Assembly (NCBI RefSeq): GCF_018882365.1
Contig: NZ_JACVOP010000001.1
Location: 310,001 to 374,000 of the forward strand
Source: Polynucleobacter sp. 71A-WALBACH
GTDB lineage: Bacteria; Pseudomonadota; Gammaproteobacteria; Burkholderiales; Burkholderiaceae
Length of the DNA stretch: 64,000 bases
Direction: 5' to 3'
Translations under genes and position numbers: made by a program
Shown: piece after piece, positions 46,304 to 56,337 of the stretch
How positions within the stretch are numbered: the stretch's first letter is position 1
Layout: every line of letters begins with the position of its first letter
Notes under the pieces: model-generated
Database searches by the model: none
The model's input: only the letters and a program-made list of their open reading frames with translations
Told to the model about the DNA's origin: nothing

Positions 46304-47123
46304 GACTTAAATTATCCGCAATAGCTAGAACAGCGTCTGCTTGATTCAGTGAATAGAAGTGCAAACCTGGCGCACCCGCAGTCAAGAGCTGATCACAAAG
46401 ATCCGTTACCACCTCCTCACCAAATGCACGAATAGAAGCAGTGTCATCACCGTAAGATTGCAAACGCAAGCGAATCCAACGCGGTATCTCCGCGCCACAA
46501 GTATCCGAGAAGCGCAGTAGTTGAGTGCTATTGGTAATCGGCATGATTCCAGCAATAACTGGCTGAGTAACGCCTAAGTCATAAGCCTCATCCACAAAAC
46601 GGAAGTAGGCATCGCTATTATAAAAATACTGAGTCACCGCTGAATTGGCTCCAGCCTTCATCTTTTGCACAAAGAAATCCACATCAGTTGCTGGCGACTT
46701 GGCTTGAGGATGACATTCTGGATATGCAGCTACATCAATGTGAAACCAATCACCAGTTTCTGCGCGAATAAATTCCACTAATTCGTTAGCGTGATGGAAC
46801 TCACCATACTGGCCCATGCCAGATGGTAAGTCGCCACGTAAAGCCACAATACGTTTAACGCCTAATGCTTGGTATTGCTTCAACATCTCACGCACGCTTT
46901 CACGTGAGCTACCAACACAAGATAAGTGTGGGGCAACCGCTGCGCCTGCAGCATGAATATCACTTACCACCTTTAATGTGCCAGATTGAGTAGAGCCACC
47001 AGCACCAAAGGTCACAGAATAAAAAGCGGGCTTGAGCGTTTCACTAAAACGCTCGCGCACGAGATGCAGCTTGCTCTCACCTTCAGGTGTTTTTGGAGGG
47101 AAGAATTCAACGCTTAATTCCAT
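46293..47123 (-). CDS. metF: 5,10-Methylenetetrahydrofolate reductase
   Basis: MetF makes 5-methyl-THF, the methyl donor for MetH. The 276-residue FAD barrel protein has SVEFFPPKTPEGE, SVTFGAGGSTQSGTL, VALRGDLP and TQYFYNSDAYFRFVDE. It is 55 bases downstream of ahcY on the same strand, so it may share the SAH riboswitch-controlled transcript (inference). Confidence 0.96.
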   Translation of the reverse strand: MELSVEFFPPKTPEGESKLHLVRERFSETLKPAFYSVTFGAGGSTQSGTLKVVSDIHAAGAAVAPHLSCVGSSRESVREMLKQYQALGVKRIVALRGDLPSGMGQYGEFHHANELVEFIRAETGDWFHIDVAAYPECHPQAKSPATDVDFFVQKMKAGANSAVTQYFYNSDAYFRFVDEAYDLGVTQPVIAGIMPITNSTQLLRFSDTCGAEIPRWIRLRLQSYGDDTASIRAFGEEVVTDLCDQLLTAGAPGLHFYSLNQADAVLAIADNLSLSK

Positions 47124-47178
47124 GATCTTGGGCCTGTATCTCTATTTCTCTATTGAACAATGTATAGCAAGGAGCAGA

Positions 47179-48624
47179 TTAATAACGATAGTGGTCAGCC
47201 TTATAAGGGCCTTGCTTCGTTACACCAATATAGGAGGCTTGCTGATCAGACAATACAGTTAACACCGCATTCAAGGTCTTGAGCTGCAAACGAGCAACCT
47301 TCTCATCCAAATGCTTAGGCAAGGTGTAAACACCAACTGGGTATTTATCTGTACCCACTGCATTCCACAATTCGATCTGCGCAATCACTTGGTTTGCAAA
47401 TGAAGAGCTCATCACATAAGAAGGGTGTCCAGTTCCACAACCGAGGTTAACTAAACGGCCTTTAGCCAAGATGATGATGCGCTTCTCAGGATTACCATTA
47501 GCTGCTGGGAAAATCACGTGATCTACTTGTGGCTTAATTTCTTCCCACTTGTATTTCTCGATACCAGCAACATCTATCTCGTTATCAAAGTGGCCAATAT
47601 TACAAACAATAGCTTGGTTCTTCATCTTAGCCATATGGTCATGCGTAATCACATGGTAATTACCCGTTGCTGAAACAAAGATATCCGCCTTGTCTGCAGC
47701 GTAGTCCATTGTGACGACACGGTAGCCTTCCATCGCCGCTTGCAATGCGCAGATAGGATCAACTTCAGTAACCCAAACTTGAGCAGATAAAGCGCGCAAA
47801 GCTTGAGCTGAGCCCTTGCCCACATCGCCATAACCACAAACTACTGCAACCTTACCGGCAACCATGACATCAGTAGCACGCTTGATCGCATCAACCAAAG
47901 ACTCGCGGCAACCATAAAGATTGTCGAACTTACTCTTGGTAACAGAATCGTTCACGTTAATCGCTGGGAACTTCAAATCGCCTTTTGCAAACATTTGATA
48001 CAAGCGATGAACGCCAGTAGTGGTTTCTTCTGTAACGCCTTTTACTTTTTCTAAGCGCGTGGAATACCAAGTTGGGTCTTGCGCCAATTTCTTTTTAATG
48101 GCTGCGAACAAAATAGTTTCTTCTTCGCTGGTTGGGTGATTCAAGCAAGCCTGATCTTTTTCAGCACGGGCACCGAGGTGCAATAGCAAAGTAGCATCGC
48201 CACCGTCATCCAAAATCATATTGGTGAAGCCGCCATCCGCCCACTCAAAGATGCGGTGGGTGTAATCCCAATACTGCTCAAGAGTTTCACCTTTGATCGC
48301 AAATACAGGTGTGCCGTTAGCAGCAATCGCTGCAGCAGCGTGATCTTGTGTGGAGAAAATATTGCATGATGCCCATTGCACTTCAGCGCCAAGGGCCTCT
48401 AGAGTCTCGATCAATACCGCGGTTTGAATGGTCATGTGTAATGAACCAGTAATACGTGCGCCACGCAGTGGCTGCTGTGATGCGAACTCATCACGAATCG
48501 CGATAAGGCCTGGCATTTCAGTTTCGGCAATCGCGATTTCTTTACGACCAAAGTCAGCCAAAGAAATATCGGCAATAGCGCAACGGGTTGCTACAAAGTT
48601 GTTTAAATCGGAAACGGTACTCAT
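47179..48624 (-). CDS. ahcY: Adenosylhomocysteinase
   Basis: AhcY hydrolyses S-adenosylhomocysteine to homocysteine and adenosine, relieving inhibition of methyltransferases. The 481-residue protein has [19 protein letters not shown], the NAD motif [27 protein letters not shown] and the C-terminal KADHYRY. ATG 48624 is preferred over an upstream open extension because it follows the riboswitch and has GGAG five bases upstream. That Shine-Dalgarno lies within a predicted hairpin. Confidence 0.97.
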   Translation of the reverse strand: MSTVSDLNNFVATRCAIADISLADFGRKEIAIAETEMPGLIAIRDEFASQQPLRGARITGSLHMTIQTAVLIETLEALGAEVQWASCNIFSTQDHAAAAIAANGTPVFAIKGETLEQYWDYTHRIFEWADGGFTNMILDDGGDATLLLHLGARAEKDQACLNHPTSEEETILFAAIKKKLAQDPTWYSTRLEKVKGVTEETTTGVHRLYQMFAKGDLKFPAINVNDSVTKSKFDNLYGCRESLVDAIKRATDVMVAGKVAVVCGYGDVGKGSAQALRALSAQVWVTEVDPICALQAAMEGYRVVTMDYAADKADIFVSATGNYHVITHDHMAKMKNQAIVCNIGHFDNEIDVAGIEKYKWEEIKPQVDHVIFPAANGNPEKRIIILAKGRLVNLGCGTGHPSYVMSSSFANQVIAQIELWNAVGTDKYPVGVYTLPKHLDEKVARLQLKTLNAVLTVLSDQQASYIGVTKQGPYKADHYRY

Positions 48625-48629
48625 GAATG

Positions 48630-48658
48630 CTCCAGCTAAATACGATCCAATGCTGGAG
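48630..48658 (-). promoter_or_regulatory. Shine-Dalgarno-sequestering hairpin of ahcY
   Basis: Read on the minus strand, CTCCAGC (48658-48652) pairs perfectly with GCTGGAG (48636-48630), which contains the ahcY ribosome site GGAG (48633-48630). Formation would block translation start, so this is likely part of the expression platform of the SAH riboswitch upstream. Confidence 0.6.
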
Positions 48659-48692
48659 TAGAAACTCGCTAGCCATTGAATCATGGGTTAGC

Positions 48693-48796
48693 GAGCGCAG
48701 TTGCAATTAGCAAACTCTGGGATTACCTAGGAGTCCACTCCCTTCAAGCCTGGGGAAACACTGGTTCTCAGCATTCCTTGCAACGCTCCTTGAAGG
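48693..48796 (-). ncRNA. SAH riboswitch controlling ahcY
   Basis: Upstream of ahcY, the minus strand fits the S-adenosylhomocysteine riboswitch. P1 is CCTTCAAG (48796-48789) with CTTGAAGG (48748-48741). The conserved AGGAGCGTTGC follows, then an internal P2 (GGAA...TTCC and CTG/CAG) and CCCCAGGCTTG. A pseudoknot P4 joins GAGCG (48788-48784) to CGCTC (48697-48693) and TTGC (48783-48780) to GCAA (48704-48701). In known examples SAH binding turns on ahcY. The next hairpin, CTCGCTA/TAGCGAG (48695-48665), shares bases with P4 and should compete with it. Confidence 0.9.
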
Positions 48797-48797
48797 T

Positions 48798-48825
48798 ATG
48801 GCGAAATTGTAATCAATTTCGCCAT
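48798..48825. terminator. Perfect 12-bp palindrome between metK and riboswitch
   Basis: ATGGCGAAATTG and CAATTTCGCCAT flank a 4-base loop, and a third copy of ATTTCGCC follows at 48826-48833. No U-run follows in the leftward direction. It could end the metK transcript, or be an operator for a methionine or SAH regulator at the ahcY promoter. Confidence 0.45.
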
Positions 48826-48875
48826 ATTTCGCCTCAATACAAAACAAACTGCCAATTTACTGCTTAGAAAGCAGA

Positions 48876-50042
48876 TTACAAGCCAGCAGCTGCACGCAAT
48901 GCAGGCGCCTTATCGCACTGTTCCCAAGTAAATTCCGGTTCTTCACGGCCAAAGTGCCCATAAGCAGCGGTCTTGCGATAAATCGGACGCAAGAGGTTCA
49001 ACATCTTGACGATGCCTTTTGGACGCAGGTCAAAGTGCTCGGATACCAGTTGCGCAATCTTCTCATCAGAGATCTTCCCAGTGCCAAAGGTGCTTACCAT
49101 CACTGAAGTTGGTTTAGCCACACCAATCGCATAAGAGATCTGAATCAAGCACTTGCTTGCCAAACCTGCGGCCACTATGTTCTTCGCCACATAACGACCA
49201 GCATAAGCAGCGGAACGGTCAACCTTAGAGGGGTCCTTGCCTGAGAACGCGCCACCACCGTGAGGAGCCGCACCGCCGTAGGTATCCACAATGATCTTAC
49301 GACCTGTCAGACCACAGTCGCCTTGCGGGCCGCCGATAACAAATCGACCTGTTGGGTTTACTAAGAAATTAATAGCGCCCTTGATCAAATGCTTTGGCAA
49401 TACTGGTTTGATAATTTCTTCGATCACTGCTTCGCGCAATTTCTCAAGAGAAATTTCTTCATCATGTTGTGTCGAGAGCACAACAGTGTCGATCGAGTCA
49501 GGCTTACCATCCACATAACGCAAGGTCACTTGAGACTTTGCATCTGGGCGCAACCAGTTCAAACGGCCATCACGGCGCAATTGAGATTGACGCTCTACTA
49601 AGCGGTGTGACAAATGAATTGGCAAAGGCATGAGTTCGGTAGTCTCATCGCAAGCGTATCCAAACATCAACCCTTGGTCACCAGCGCCTTGGTCTAGGCC
49701 GTCATCGTGCGCTTTGTCTACGCCCTGAGCAATGTCAGGACTTTGCTTGTCATAAGCAACTAATACAGCGCAACCTTTGTAATCGATACCATAGTCAGTA
49801 TTGTCGTAACCAATTTCACGCAAAGTATTACGCGCTACTTGGATGTAATCCACATTGGCGTTCGTAGTAATCTCGCCAGCCAAAACTACCAAGCCGGTAT
49901 TACACAAAGTTTCTGCAGCAACACGTGCTGTTGGGTCCTGAGCTAGGATTGAATCCAAGATAGCATCAGAAATTTGATCTGCTACTTTATCGGGGTGACC
50001 TTCAGAAACAGATTCTGAGGTAAAGAAGTAATCATTTGCCAT
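48876..50042 (-). CDS. metK: S-adenosylmethionine synthase
   Basis: MetK makes SAM from methionine and ATP. The 388-residue protein has [36 protein letters not shown], the P-loop-like [20 protein letters not shown] and [11 protein letters not shown] near the end. An AAAGGA ribosome site precedes ATG 50042. No SAM riboswitch is visible upstream. The gene is divergent from the lipid A acyltransferases. Confidence 0.97.
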   Translation of the reverse strand: MANDYFFTSESVSEGHPDKVADQISDAILDSILAQDPTARVAAETLCNTGLVVLAGEITTNANVDYIQVARNTLREIGYDNTDYGIDYKGCAVLVAYDKQSPDIAQGVDKAHDDGLDQGAGDQGLMFGYACDETTELMPLPIHLSHRLVERQSQLRRDGRLNWLRPDAKSQVTLRYVDGKPDSIDTVVLSTQHDEEISLEKLREAVIEEIIKPVLPKHLIKGAINFLVNPTGRFVIGGPQGDCGLTGRKIIVDTYGGAAPHGGGAFSGKDPSKVDRSAAYAGRYVAKNIVAAGLASKCLIQISYAIGVAKPTSVMVSTFGTGKISDEKIAQLVSEHFDLRPKGIVKMLNLLRPIYRKTAAYGHFGREEPEFTWEQCDKAPALRAAAGL

Positions 50043-50126
50043 TGCATATTCCTTTAAAAAATTAACACGATCTAAGGGACAACTCGACGTGCCAGGAACT
50101 ACAACGGCGACGCTTTAGCAGAATTT

Positions 50127-51107
50127 ATGAATCGCCCTGCAAGTTGCCTTAACTCAGCGATAGACGAATTCTATCCGACAAACACCTTATTCATCAAGTC
50201 AAACGTGAAATTTGGCCCTAGCGCCAGCATTGAATATCATGAGAGGGTGCGCAAACTCCTTCTCAAGCTAACCCTCGCTGCAATAGCGGTATTGCCCCTA
50301 TTCCTAGTTCAGGCGATTGGGGCTGCTTTAGGGATATTGGCCTATCTAGGCTCAAAGCAATATCGATCACTTTTTCGCCCTCAATACGAGGCCGTTGTTA
50401 AAAGCCATCATCTACCCCTACAAATCTGGAGCGCGGCAGCGGCTTCAGGACAACTCTTTTCAGACAGTCTATGGATTTGGCGAAATCCAGCTAAGGCCAT
50501 CAAACTGGTTGAAGTGCAAGACTGGGACATAGTCGAGACTGCTATTAATGAAGGTCATGGCTTAGTCATGCTCACACCCCACCTGGGTGGCTTTGAGATT
50601 ATCCCCAGGGTGTTAGCTCAGCACTTCCCCGCCACCATCCTGTATCGACCCTCACGCCAAGAATGGCTGAACGAAGTAGTGGAAGAGGGTCGCGCTTATC
50701 CCAATATGCATTTCGTACCCACCAACCTGAATGGCGTGCGTCAAATGACGCGGGCGCTGACACGCGGAGAAGCTATTGGCATTCTTCCCGATCAAGTCCC
50801 CAGCGGCGGTGAAGGGGTTTGGGTACCCTTCTTTGGGCGCCCCGCTTACACCACGCCACTGCCAGCACGCCTAGCTAATCGGAACAACACGCCAGTCGTC
50901 ATGTTTACCGCCAAACGTAAAGGCCTTGGTAAGGGTTGGCTCATGCAGGCGAAGAGACTGGAACCACTTTCCGAGGATTCTACTATTGCAGCCGCTGAGC
51001 TCAATGTCGCAATTGAAAATGCAATCTTGCTTGCGCCCAATCAATTTATCTGGGCCTATAACCGCTATAAGCACCCCAGCGGAGCAGAATTACCTCCAAG
51101 CCCTTAG
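50127..51107 (+). CDS. LpxL/HtrB-like lipid A acyltransferase (first copy)
   Basis: This 326-residue membrane-associated acyltransferase has a hydrophobic segment LTLAAIAVLPLFLVQAIGAAL, the catalytic HX4D/E motif in MLTPHLGGFEII, and LPDQVPSGGEGVWVPFFGRPA. It should add a secondary acyl chain to lipid A or its precursor. The true start may be downstream, since the first 38 residues are not typical; GTG at 50247 is possible. It lies 25 bases before a second acyltransferase gene. Confidence 0.85.
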   Translation: MNRPASCLNSAIDEFYPTNTLFIKSNVKFGPSASIEYHERVRKLLLKLTLAAIAVLPLFLVQAIGAALGILAYLGSKQYRSLFRPQYEAVVKSHHLPLQIWSAAAASGQLFSDSLWIWRNPAKAIKLVEVQDWDIVETAINEGHGLVMLTPHLGGFEIIPRVLAQHFPATILYRPSRQEWLNEVVEEGRAYPNMHFVPTNLNGVRQMTRALTRGEAIGILPDQVPSGGEGVWVPFFGRPAYTTPLPARLANRNNTPVVMFTAKRKGLGKGWLMQAKRLEPLSEDSTIAAAELNVAIENAILLAPNQFIWAYNRYKHPSGAELPPSP

Positions 51108-51132
51108 TTAATAAATTTATAATTTATTCAAC

Positions 51133-52032
51133 ATGGCCTGGCTACAAAACGTATTTAATTTTCTGGCGCTTAATCTGTTGCGCCTTTTTGCATTTTTACC
51201 CTACAGCCTCACTATTTATGTTGGCTACGGTCTTGGCTGGCTAGCAGCCCATATTCCGAATGAACGCGCCAAGGTTGTAAAAACCAACCTGCGCCTCTGC
51301 TTTCCCAATCTGAGTAAAGACGAAATTGAGGCCCTTGCGCTAGAGCACTGGAAATTATTTGGACGCAGCGTGATGGAGAGAAGTCGTATTTGGCTTGGTA
51401 GCGGGAAACAGATTACCGACATCGTCGCCATCAACTCTGCAATTACGCTAGGTGATCGGAAGCCACGACTTTTAATCAACCCCCACTTTGTTGGGCTTGA
51501 GGGTGGCTTCATGGCGCTTTCTGTTTTAGCCAGTCAGCATGATTGGCCACGCGGTGCAGGTCTCTATCAAAATATGAAGAACCCCTTCTTTAATCAGAAG
51601 ATGATTGAATGGAGAAATCGTTTTGGCGGTAAATCAATTGAGCGGCAAAGTCGCTTACGAGATTTGATACGTGAAATCCAAACGGGCAACTTTATTTTTA
51701 TTGCGCCCGACATTGACCTAGGGCCGCGCGACTCTGTTTTTGTTCCCTTCTTTGGAATCCAAACTAATACGATCACTTCAGTTTCACGTTTAGCCAGACT
51801 CAGTGGTGCGGAGGTCTGCCTCATGACGACCACTTTAAATCCTGATCGTATGGGGTATACCTGCAACATCAGCGCACCACTTCCGAATTTTCCAACGGAT
51901 GATGTAACGGCTGATACTGCCCGCCTGAACAAATACATCGAAGACCTTGTTCGAGAAAGGCCGGCAGAGTACTATTGGGTACACAAACGCTTCAAACATC
52001 GGCCGCCTGGCGAGCCCAGCCTTTACAACTAA
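51133..52032 (+). CDS. LpxL/LpxM-like lipid A acyltransferase (second copy)
   Basis: The 299-residue protein has an N-terminal membrane segment ([20 protein letters not shown]), the HX4D/E-type motif [11 protein letters not shown] and [20 protein letters not shown], ending [20 protein letters not shown]. Together with its neighbour it likely completes the secondary acylation of lipid A, each copy serving a different position. Its end is overlapped by the open frame of dapF, though the dapF start lies 11 bases beyond. Confidence 0.88.
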   Translation: MAWLQNVFNFLALNLLRLFAFLPYSLTIYVGYGLGWLAAHIPNERAKVVKTNLRLCFPNLSKDEIEALALEHWKLFGRSVMERSRIWLGSGKQITDIVAINSAITLGDRKPRLLINPHFVGLEGGFMALSVLASQHDWPRGAGLYQNMKNPFFNQKMIEWRNRFGGKSIERQSRLRDLIREIQTGNFIFIAPDIDLGPRDSVFVPFFGIQTNTITSVSRLARLSGAEVCLMTTTLNPDRMGYTCNISAPLPNFPTDDVTADTARLNKYIEDLVRERPAEYYWVHKRFKHRPPGEPSLYN

Positions 52033-52043
52033 TTGGAATTCTT

Positions 52044-52946
52044 TTGAGTACGCATTTAAATAAGTCCACACGCACATTACGCTTCACTAAAATGCATGGT
52101 GCCGGCAATGATTTCATTGTGCTCAATGGCATTGATCAAGATCTCAGCAACATCACTCAGGAGCAATGGCAAAAACTAGCTCATCGCCAGTTTGGTATTG
52201 GTGCCGATCAAATTCTGATTGTTGAAAAGGCCACGCGCCCTGATGCTGATTTTCGTTATCGCATCTTTAATTCCGATGGGGGCGAGGTTGAACAATGCGG
52301 CAATGGATCACGTTGCTTTGTACGCTTTGTACTCGACCAAAGCTTATCAACAAAAAACCCTTTACGCGTAGAGGTTGCGCATACCGTTCTTACCCTAAGG
52401 TCTCATGAAGACGGCCAGGTGGAAGTGGATATGGGCGCTCCTATTTTTGAACATAGCAAAATTCCATTTAATGCAGACGGCCTGGCCAGCAAACAAGAGT
52501 TTCATGAAATGCTCTACGCGCTACCGATTGCCACGCCTGCCACGCACGACAGCTGGATTGGCGTGGTCTCGATGGGTAATCCCCATGCAGTACAAGTAGT
52601 AGGTGATGTCGATAGCGCACCGGTACTCGAAGAGGGTCCATCAATCGAGAAAGATCCTGCTTTTCCAAAGCGAGTAAATGCGGGTTATATGCAAGTTTTG
52701 AATCGCAACGAAATCAAGTTAAGGGTATATGAGCGCGGTGCTGGCGAGACTCTCGCTTGCGGCACTGGTGCATGCGCTGCGGTAGTGTCGGGTATTCGTC
52801 GTGGCCTACTGAGCTCACCAGTCAAAGTACATACCCGTGGTGGCGATTTACAGATTGCGTGGGGTGGCATGATCAATGAAGTCGCACAGCCTGTCATCAT
52901 GACTGGCCCAGCAGTTACTGTATTTGAAGGTGAAGCAAGCATCTAA
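52044..52946 (+). CDS. dapF: Diaminopimelate epimerase
   Basis: DapF converts LL- to meso-diaminopimelate for lysine and peptidoglycan. The 300-residue protein has the catalytic cysteines in [10 protein letters not shown] and [10 protein letters not shown], plus [16 protein letters not shown] at the N-terminus. TTG 52044 is chosen because GGA lies seven bases upstream and it gives the usual N-terminal length; the frame is open further upstream without homology. Confidence 0.95.
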   Translation: MSTHLNKSTRTLRFTKMHGAGNDFIVLNGIDQDLSNITQEQWQKLAHRQFGIGADQILIVEKATRPDADFRYRIFNSDGGEVEQCGNGSRCFVRFVLDQSLSTKNPLRVEVAHTVLTLRSHEDGQVEVDMGAPIFEHSKIPFNADGLASKQEFHEMLYALPIATPATHDSWIGVVSMGNPHAVQVVGDVDSAPVLEEGPSIEKDPAFPKRVNAGYMQVLNRNEIKLRVYERGAGETLACGTGACAAVVSGIRRGLLSSPVKVHTRGGDLQIAWGGMINEVAQPVIMTGPAVTVFEGEASI

Positions 52947-52976
52947 AGAGCGGTGCTACTGTACCTGCCCTTGAGA

Positions 52977-53645
52977 TTAAATGCCGTATTTCTCACGATA
53001 AGCTTTTACTGCAGGTAAATACGTTGTTAACTCGGAATTACTTGAGTTGGTTAAGAAGGCCATCAAGTCTGCCAAGTTTGCAATCGCTACTACTGGCAAT
53101 CCAAATTCTTGCTCCACCGCTTGTACCGCTGACTTATCGCCAATCTCTGTAGCAGTCCCTGACTTTTCCATACGATCAAGCGCAATCAATACTGCCGCTG
53201 GCTCGGCGCCAGCATCTCGGATTAACTTCACAGACTCTCTGACCGAAGTCCCAGCAGAAATTACATCATCAATGATGACTACCCTACCCTTGACCGGAGC
53301 ACCTACCAATGAGCCGCCCTCGCCATGATCCTTGGCTTCCTTACGGTTATAGGCATAAGGCACATTACGACCCGCATCTGCTAAAGCAATTGCAGTGGCA
53401 GCGGCCAAGGTAATCCCTTTATAGGCGGGTCCATAGAGCATGTCGTATTCAAGACCAGATTCTTGCAAAGCTTTAGCGTAATAGCGGCCCAGCGCACTTA
53501 AACGGGCGCCATCATTAAATCCACCCGCATTAAAGAAATAAGGAGAAAGGCGGCCGGCTTTAGTTTTAAACTCCCCAAACGACAAAACATTTGCCTCCAG
53601 GGCAAATTGAATGAAGTTATCTTGATTAGAATTTTTTGAGCTCAT
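52977..53645 (-). CDS. pyrE: Orotate phosphoribosyltransferase
   Basis: PyrE makes orotidine monophosphate from orotate and PRPP. The 222-residue protein has FGEFKTKAGRLSPYFFNAG, GPAYKGITLAAATA, YNRKEAKDHGEGG and the PRPP-binding VVIIDDVISAGTSVRES. Its start codon is only eight bases from the divergent xth start codon. Confidence 0.95.
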   Translation of the reverse strand: MSSKNSNQDNFIQFALEANVLSFGEFKTKAGRLSPYFFNAGGFNDGARLSALGRYYAKALQESGLEYDMLYGPAYKGITLAAATAIALADAGRNVPYAYNRKEAKDHGEGGSLVGAPVKGRVVIIDDVISAGTSVRESVKLIRDAGAEPAAVLIALDRMEKSGTATEIGDKSAVQAVEQEFGLPVVAIANLADLMAFLTNSSNSELTTYLPAVKAYREKYGI

Positions 53646-53653
53646 AGGCCTAT
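53644..53653. promoter_or_regulatory. ATAGGCCTAT palindrome between divergent pyrE and xth starts
   Basis: A perfect 10-bp palindrome fills the 8-bp gap between the two start codons. It gives xth an AGG ribosome site five bases before its ATG. The promoters must lie inside the opposing coding regions or use leaderless starts. Confidence 0.4.
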
Positions 53654-54436
53654 ATGTTACGCATCATTTCTGCCAACCTCAACGGTATCCGCTCTGCGGT
53701 CAAAAAAGGCTTCTTGCCTTGGGTTGTAAAACAAAAGGCAGACTTTGTCTGTATGCAAGAGCTCAAGGCTCAACAGGATGAGCTGGAAGATGCCGTTCTT
53801 AATCCAGATGGCCTGCACGGCTTCTTTCATCATGCAGAAAAAAAGGGCTATAGCGGTTGCGGCATCTATACCCCACATAAGCCCGATGAGGTGCTCTATG
53901 GCTACGGCAATCCAGAATTTGATGCTGAAGGTCGCTACGTAGAGGCTAGATTCAAAAAGCTGTCAGTGATCTCGGTATACATGCCCTCGGGCTCAAGCTC
54001 TCCTGAAAGGCAGGAGGCTAAGTATCGCTATCTAGATTCTTTCTTACCGCATCTAGTTGAGCTTAAAAACTCAGGGCGCGAGATTGTGCTGTGTGGAGAC
54101 GTCAATATTGCCCACAATGAGATTGACCTCAAAAACTGGAAAGGCAATCTCAAGAACTCGGGATTTTTGCCAGAGGAGCGTGCCTGGCTTACCAATCTAT
54201 TCACTAAGGTTGGCTATGTGGATGTGTATCGCAAATTAGAGCCAGAAGCGACCGAGGCCTGCTACACCTGGTGGAGTAATCGTGGCCAAGCATATGCAAA
54301 AAATGTAGGTTGGCGCATCGACTATCACATCACCACCCCTGGGATTGCAGCTAGCGCTAAAAATACCGCCATTTATAAGGATGAGCGCTTTTCAGACCAT
54401 GCGCCACTCACGGTAGATTACGACTGGTCTATTTAG
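53654..54436 (+). CDS. xth: Exodeoxyribonuclease III
   Basis: This 260-residue member of the EEP nuclease family repairs abasic sites and trims 3' ends. It has RIISANLNGIRSAVKKG, CMQELKAQ with the metal glutamate, GYSGCGIYTP, CGDVNIAHNEIDLKN, and the C-terminal DYHITTPG and SDHAPLTVDY with catalytic Asp-His. The 3' end overlaps ampG by eight bases, convergently. Confidence 0.95.
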   Translation: MLRIISANLNGIRSAVKKGFLPWVVKQKADFVCMQELKAQQDELEDAVLNPDGLHGFFHHAEKKGYSGCGIYTPHKPDEVLYGYGNPEFDAEGRYVEARFKKLSVISVYMPSGSSSPERQEAKYRYLDSFLPHLVELKNSGREIVLCGDVNIAHNEIDLKNWKGNLKNSGFLPEERAWLTNLFTKVGYVDVYRKLEPEATEACYTWWSNRGQAYAKNVGWRIDYHITTPGIAASAKNTAIYKDERFSDHAPLTVDYDWSI

Positions 54437-55763
54437 CAACCTGAGAGTCGTGTTTTTTAAATTCGACCACTTTGAAGTGAATGGTGAGCCAAATCAGAAT
54501 TAAGACTGGCGCGCCAATAATCGCGGTACTGATGAAAAAGCTTGAATAACCGAAAGCATTTACAAAGACGCCAGAGAACCCTGCCAACCACTTGGGCAAT
54601 AAGAGCATCATCGAGCTAAACAATGCGTACTGCGTTGCGGAATACTGAATATTGGTCAATGCAGATAGGAACGCTATGAACGCTGCCGTTGCAATTCCGG
54701 AACTCAGGTTGTCAGCGGAGATTACCCATATCAGACCATGCAAGTCATGGCCCTGTGTAGCAAGCCAAGCAAATAACAAATTGCTAACAGCCGATAAAAT
54801 TGCCCCCAGAAATAAAATGCGCATCACCCCAAAGCGCAAAGTGAGCACGCCACCAACGAATGCACCGACCAATGTCATCACCACACCAAAGACCTTGCTA
54901 ACCGCAGCAACCTCATCTTTGGTGTAACCCATATCAACGTAAAACGGATTAGCCATAATGCCCATCACCACATCGCTAATCCGATAGATGGCGATTAAGG
55001 ACAAAATTAAAATAGCGTGCCAGCCATAGCGCTTAATAAAGTCCGCAAATGGTTCAATCAAAGTTTGATGCAGCCATGCTTTTGCATTGCGGGCTTTAGC
55101 AAGCTCAACACGCACTGGCTCCCTACTAAACAAGGTAGTAATGACACCCACACCAATCGAGAGAGCCATACAAAGATAGGCAAATTGCCAGGCAGCTGGA
55201 TCATAGCCAGCGACACTAGATTCAGCGCGAGCAGCTAACCAGAGAACGCCGGCACCAGACCAAATTAAGGCCAATCGATAGCCCGTTTGATAGGTGGCGG
55301 CTAGGGCTGCTTGATGATCACTATCGGCGGACTCAATCCGAAAAGCATCTAATGCGATATCTTGGGTTGCAGAGCCGAAGGCAACGAGGAGTGCGCACCA
55401 CACAATCGGAGTGAGCTGAACCTTAGGATCAATACTGGCCATACCTACCAGCCCAAGAACAATGAGTAGCTGCGCAAAGAGCAACCAGCTCCGCCTTCTA
55501 CCAAATAATGTTGATAACAAGGGAATGGGAAGTCGATCCACTAAAGGAGCCCACATCCACTTAAAAGCGTAAATCAAGCCTACCCAGGTAAGGTAGCCAA
55601 TAGTGCTGCGATCAATGCCCGCTTCTCTCAACCAAAAACTGAGCGTTCCTAAAATTAGTAGTAGGGGTAGGCCTGCAGAGAAGCCCAAGAAGAGCATTCG
55701 GAGGCAAGGCCATTCGAGATAAACCCGAAAATCTTTTGCCCAGGACTGAAGCTTACTAAGCAC
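54429..55763 (-). CDS. ampG: AmpG-type muropeptide MFS transporter
   Basis: This 444-residue permease of the major facilitator superfamily has about 12 helices, with LGFSAGLPLLLILGTLSFWL, FKWMWAPLVDRLPIPLL, GSATQDIALDAFRIES and AKAWLHQTLIEPF. AmpG imports anhydro-muropeptides for wall recycling. It follows metW with an eight-base overlap, an odd partner functionally. Confidence 0.9.
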   Translation of the reverse strand: MLSKLQSWAKDFRVYLEWPCLRMLFLGFSAGLPLLLILGTLSFWLREAGIDRSTIGYLTWVGLIYAFKWMWAPLVDRLPIPLLSTLFGRRRSWLLFAQLLIVLGLVGMASIDPKVQLTPIVWCALLVAFGSATQDIALDAFRIESADSDHQAALAATYQTGYRLALIWSGAGVLWLAARAESSVAGYDPAAWQFAYLCMALSIGVGVITTLFSREPVRVELAKARNAKAWLHQTLIEPFADFIKRYGWHAILILSLIAIYRISDVVMGIMANPFYVDMGYTKDEVAAVSKVFGVVMTLVGAFVGGVLTLRFGVMRILFLGAILSAVSNLLFAWLATQGHDLHGLIWVISADNLSSGIATAAFIAFLSALTNIQYSATQYALFSSMMLLLPKWLAGFSGVFVNAFGYSSFFISTAIIGAPVLILIWLTIHFKVVEFKKHDSQVAK

Positions 55764-56337
55764 GTCGAACGCGGAACAGCGCTAGGCTTCCAAAAAGATT
55801 CGGCATCAAAGTCACTTGTCGCCCCTCATGCAAAATGCATTGGTCCAAAATCCGCAATCCTAGGCTCGAGGCTAATTTTTCAAAATCGGCTACGGTGAGA
55901 ACGCGCACATTGGGGGTGTTGTACCACTGGTATGGCAAGCTTTTAGAAACTGGCATGCGACCAAAGCCTACGGCTAGGCGGTGTGACCAATGCCCAAAAT
56001 TCGGGAAGGAAACAATGGATTCCTTGCCAACTCGGACCACTTCACGCAAGATCTTTTCAGTTTCATGAATCGTTTGCAATGTTTGCGAGAGCACAACCGT
56101 ATCAAAGCTATTATTCTCAAATAAAGCTAGGCCACCCTCTAGGTTTTGCTGAATGACGTTCAAACCTTTTTGTACGCAAGAAAGTACGCGTGCATCATCA
56201 ATTTCAACTCCGTAAGCATGAACGGGTTTTTGTTTTTGCAAATACTCTAGGAAGCTGCCGTCACCACAACCAAGATCCAGCACTTCGCTATTGGGCGCAA
56301 TCCAGTTGGCTATTGCGGCAAAGTCAGCGCGCTTCAT
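55756..56337 (-). CDS. metW: MetW, methionine biosynthesis protein
   Basis: The 193-residue methyltransferase-fold protein has [16 protein letters not shown] and [23 protein letters not shown] plus VSFPNFGHW and [16 protein letters not shown], characteristic of MetW. MetW supports MetX in homoserine acylation, but its biochemical role is less clear. It overlaps metX by four bases. Confidence 0.94.
   Translation of the reverse strand: MKRADFAAIANWIAPNSEVLDLGCGDGSFLEYLQKQKPVHAYGVEIDDARVLSCVQKGLNVIQQNLEGGLALFENNSFDTVVLSQTLQTIHETEKILREVVRVGKESIVSFPNFGHWSHRLAVGFGRMPVSKSLPYQWYNTPNVRVLTVADFEKLASSLGLRILDQCILHEGRQVTLMPNLFGSLALFRVRRA

Noticed and set aside
50043..50126. SAM riboswitch upstream of metK
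   Set aside because: The 84-base region has no recognisable SAM aptamer core and only a normal ribosome site.
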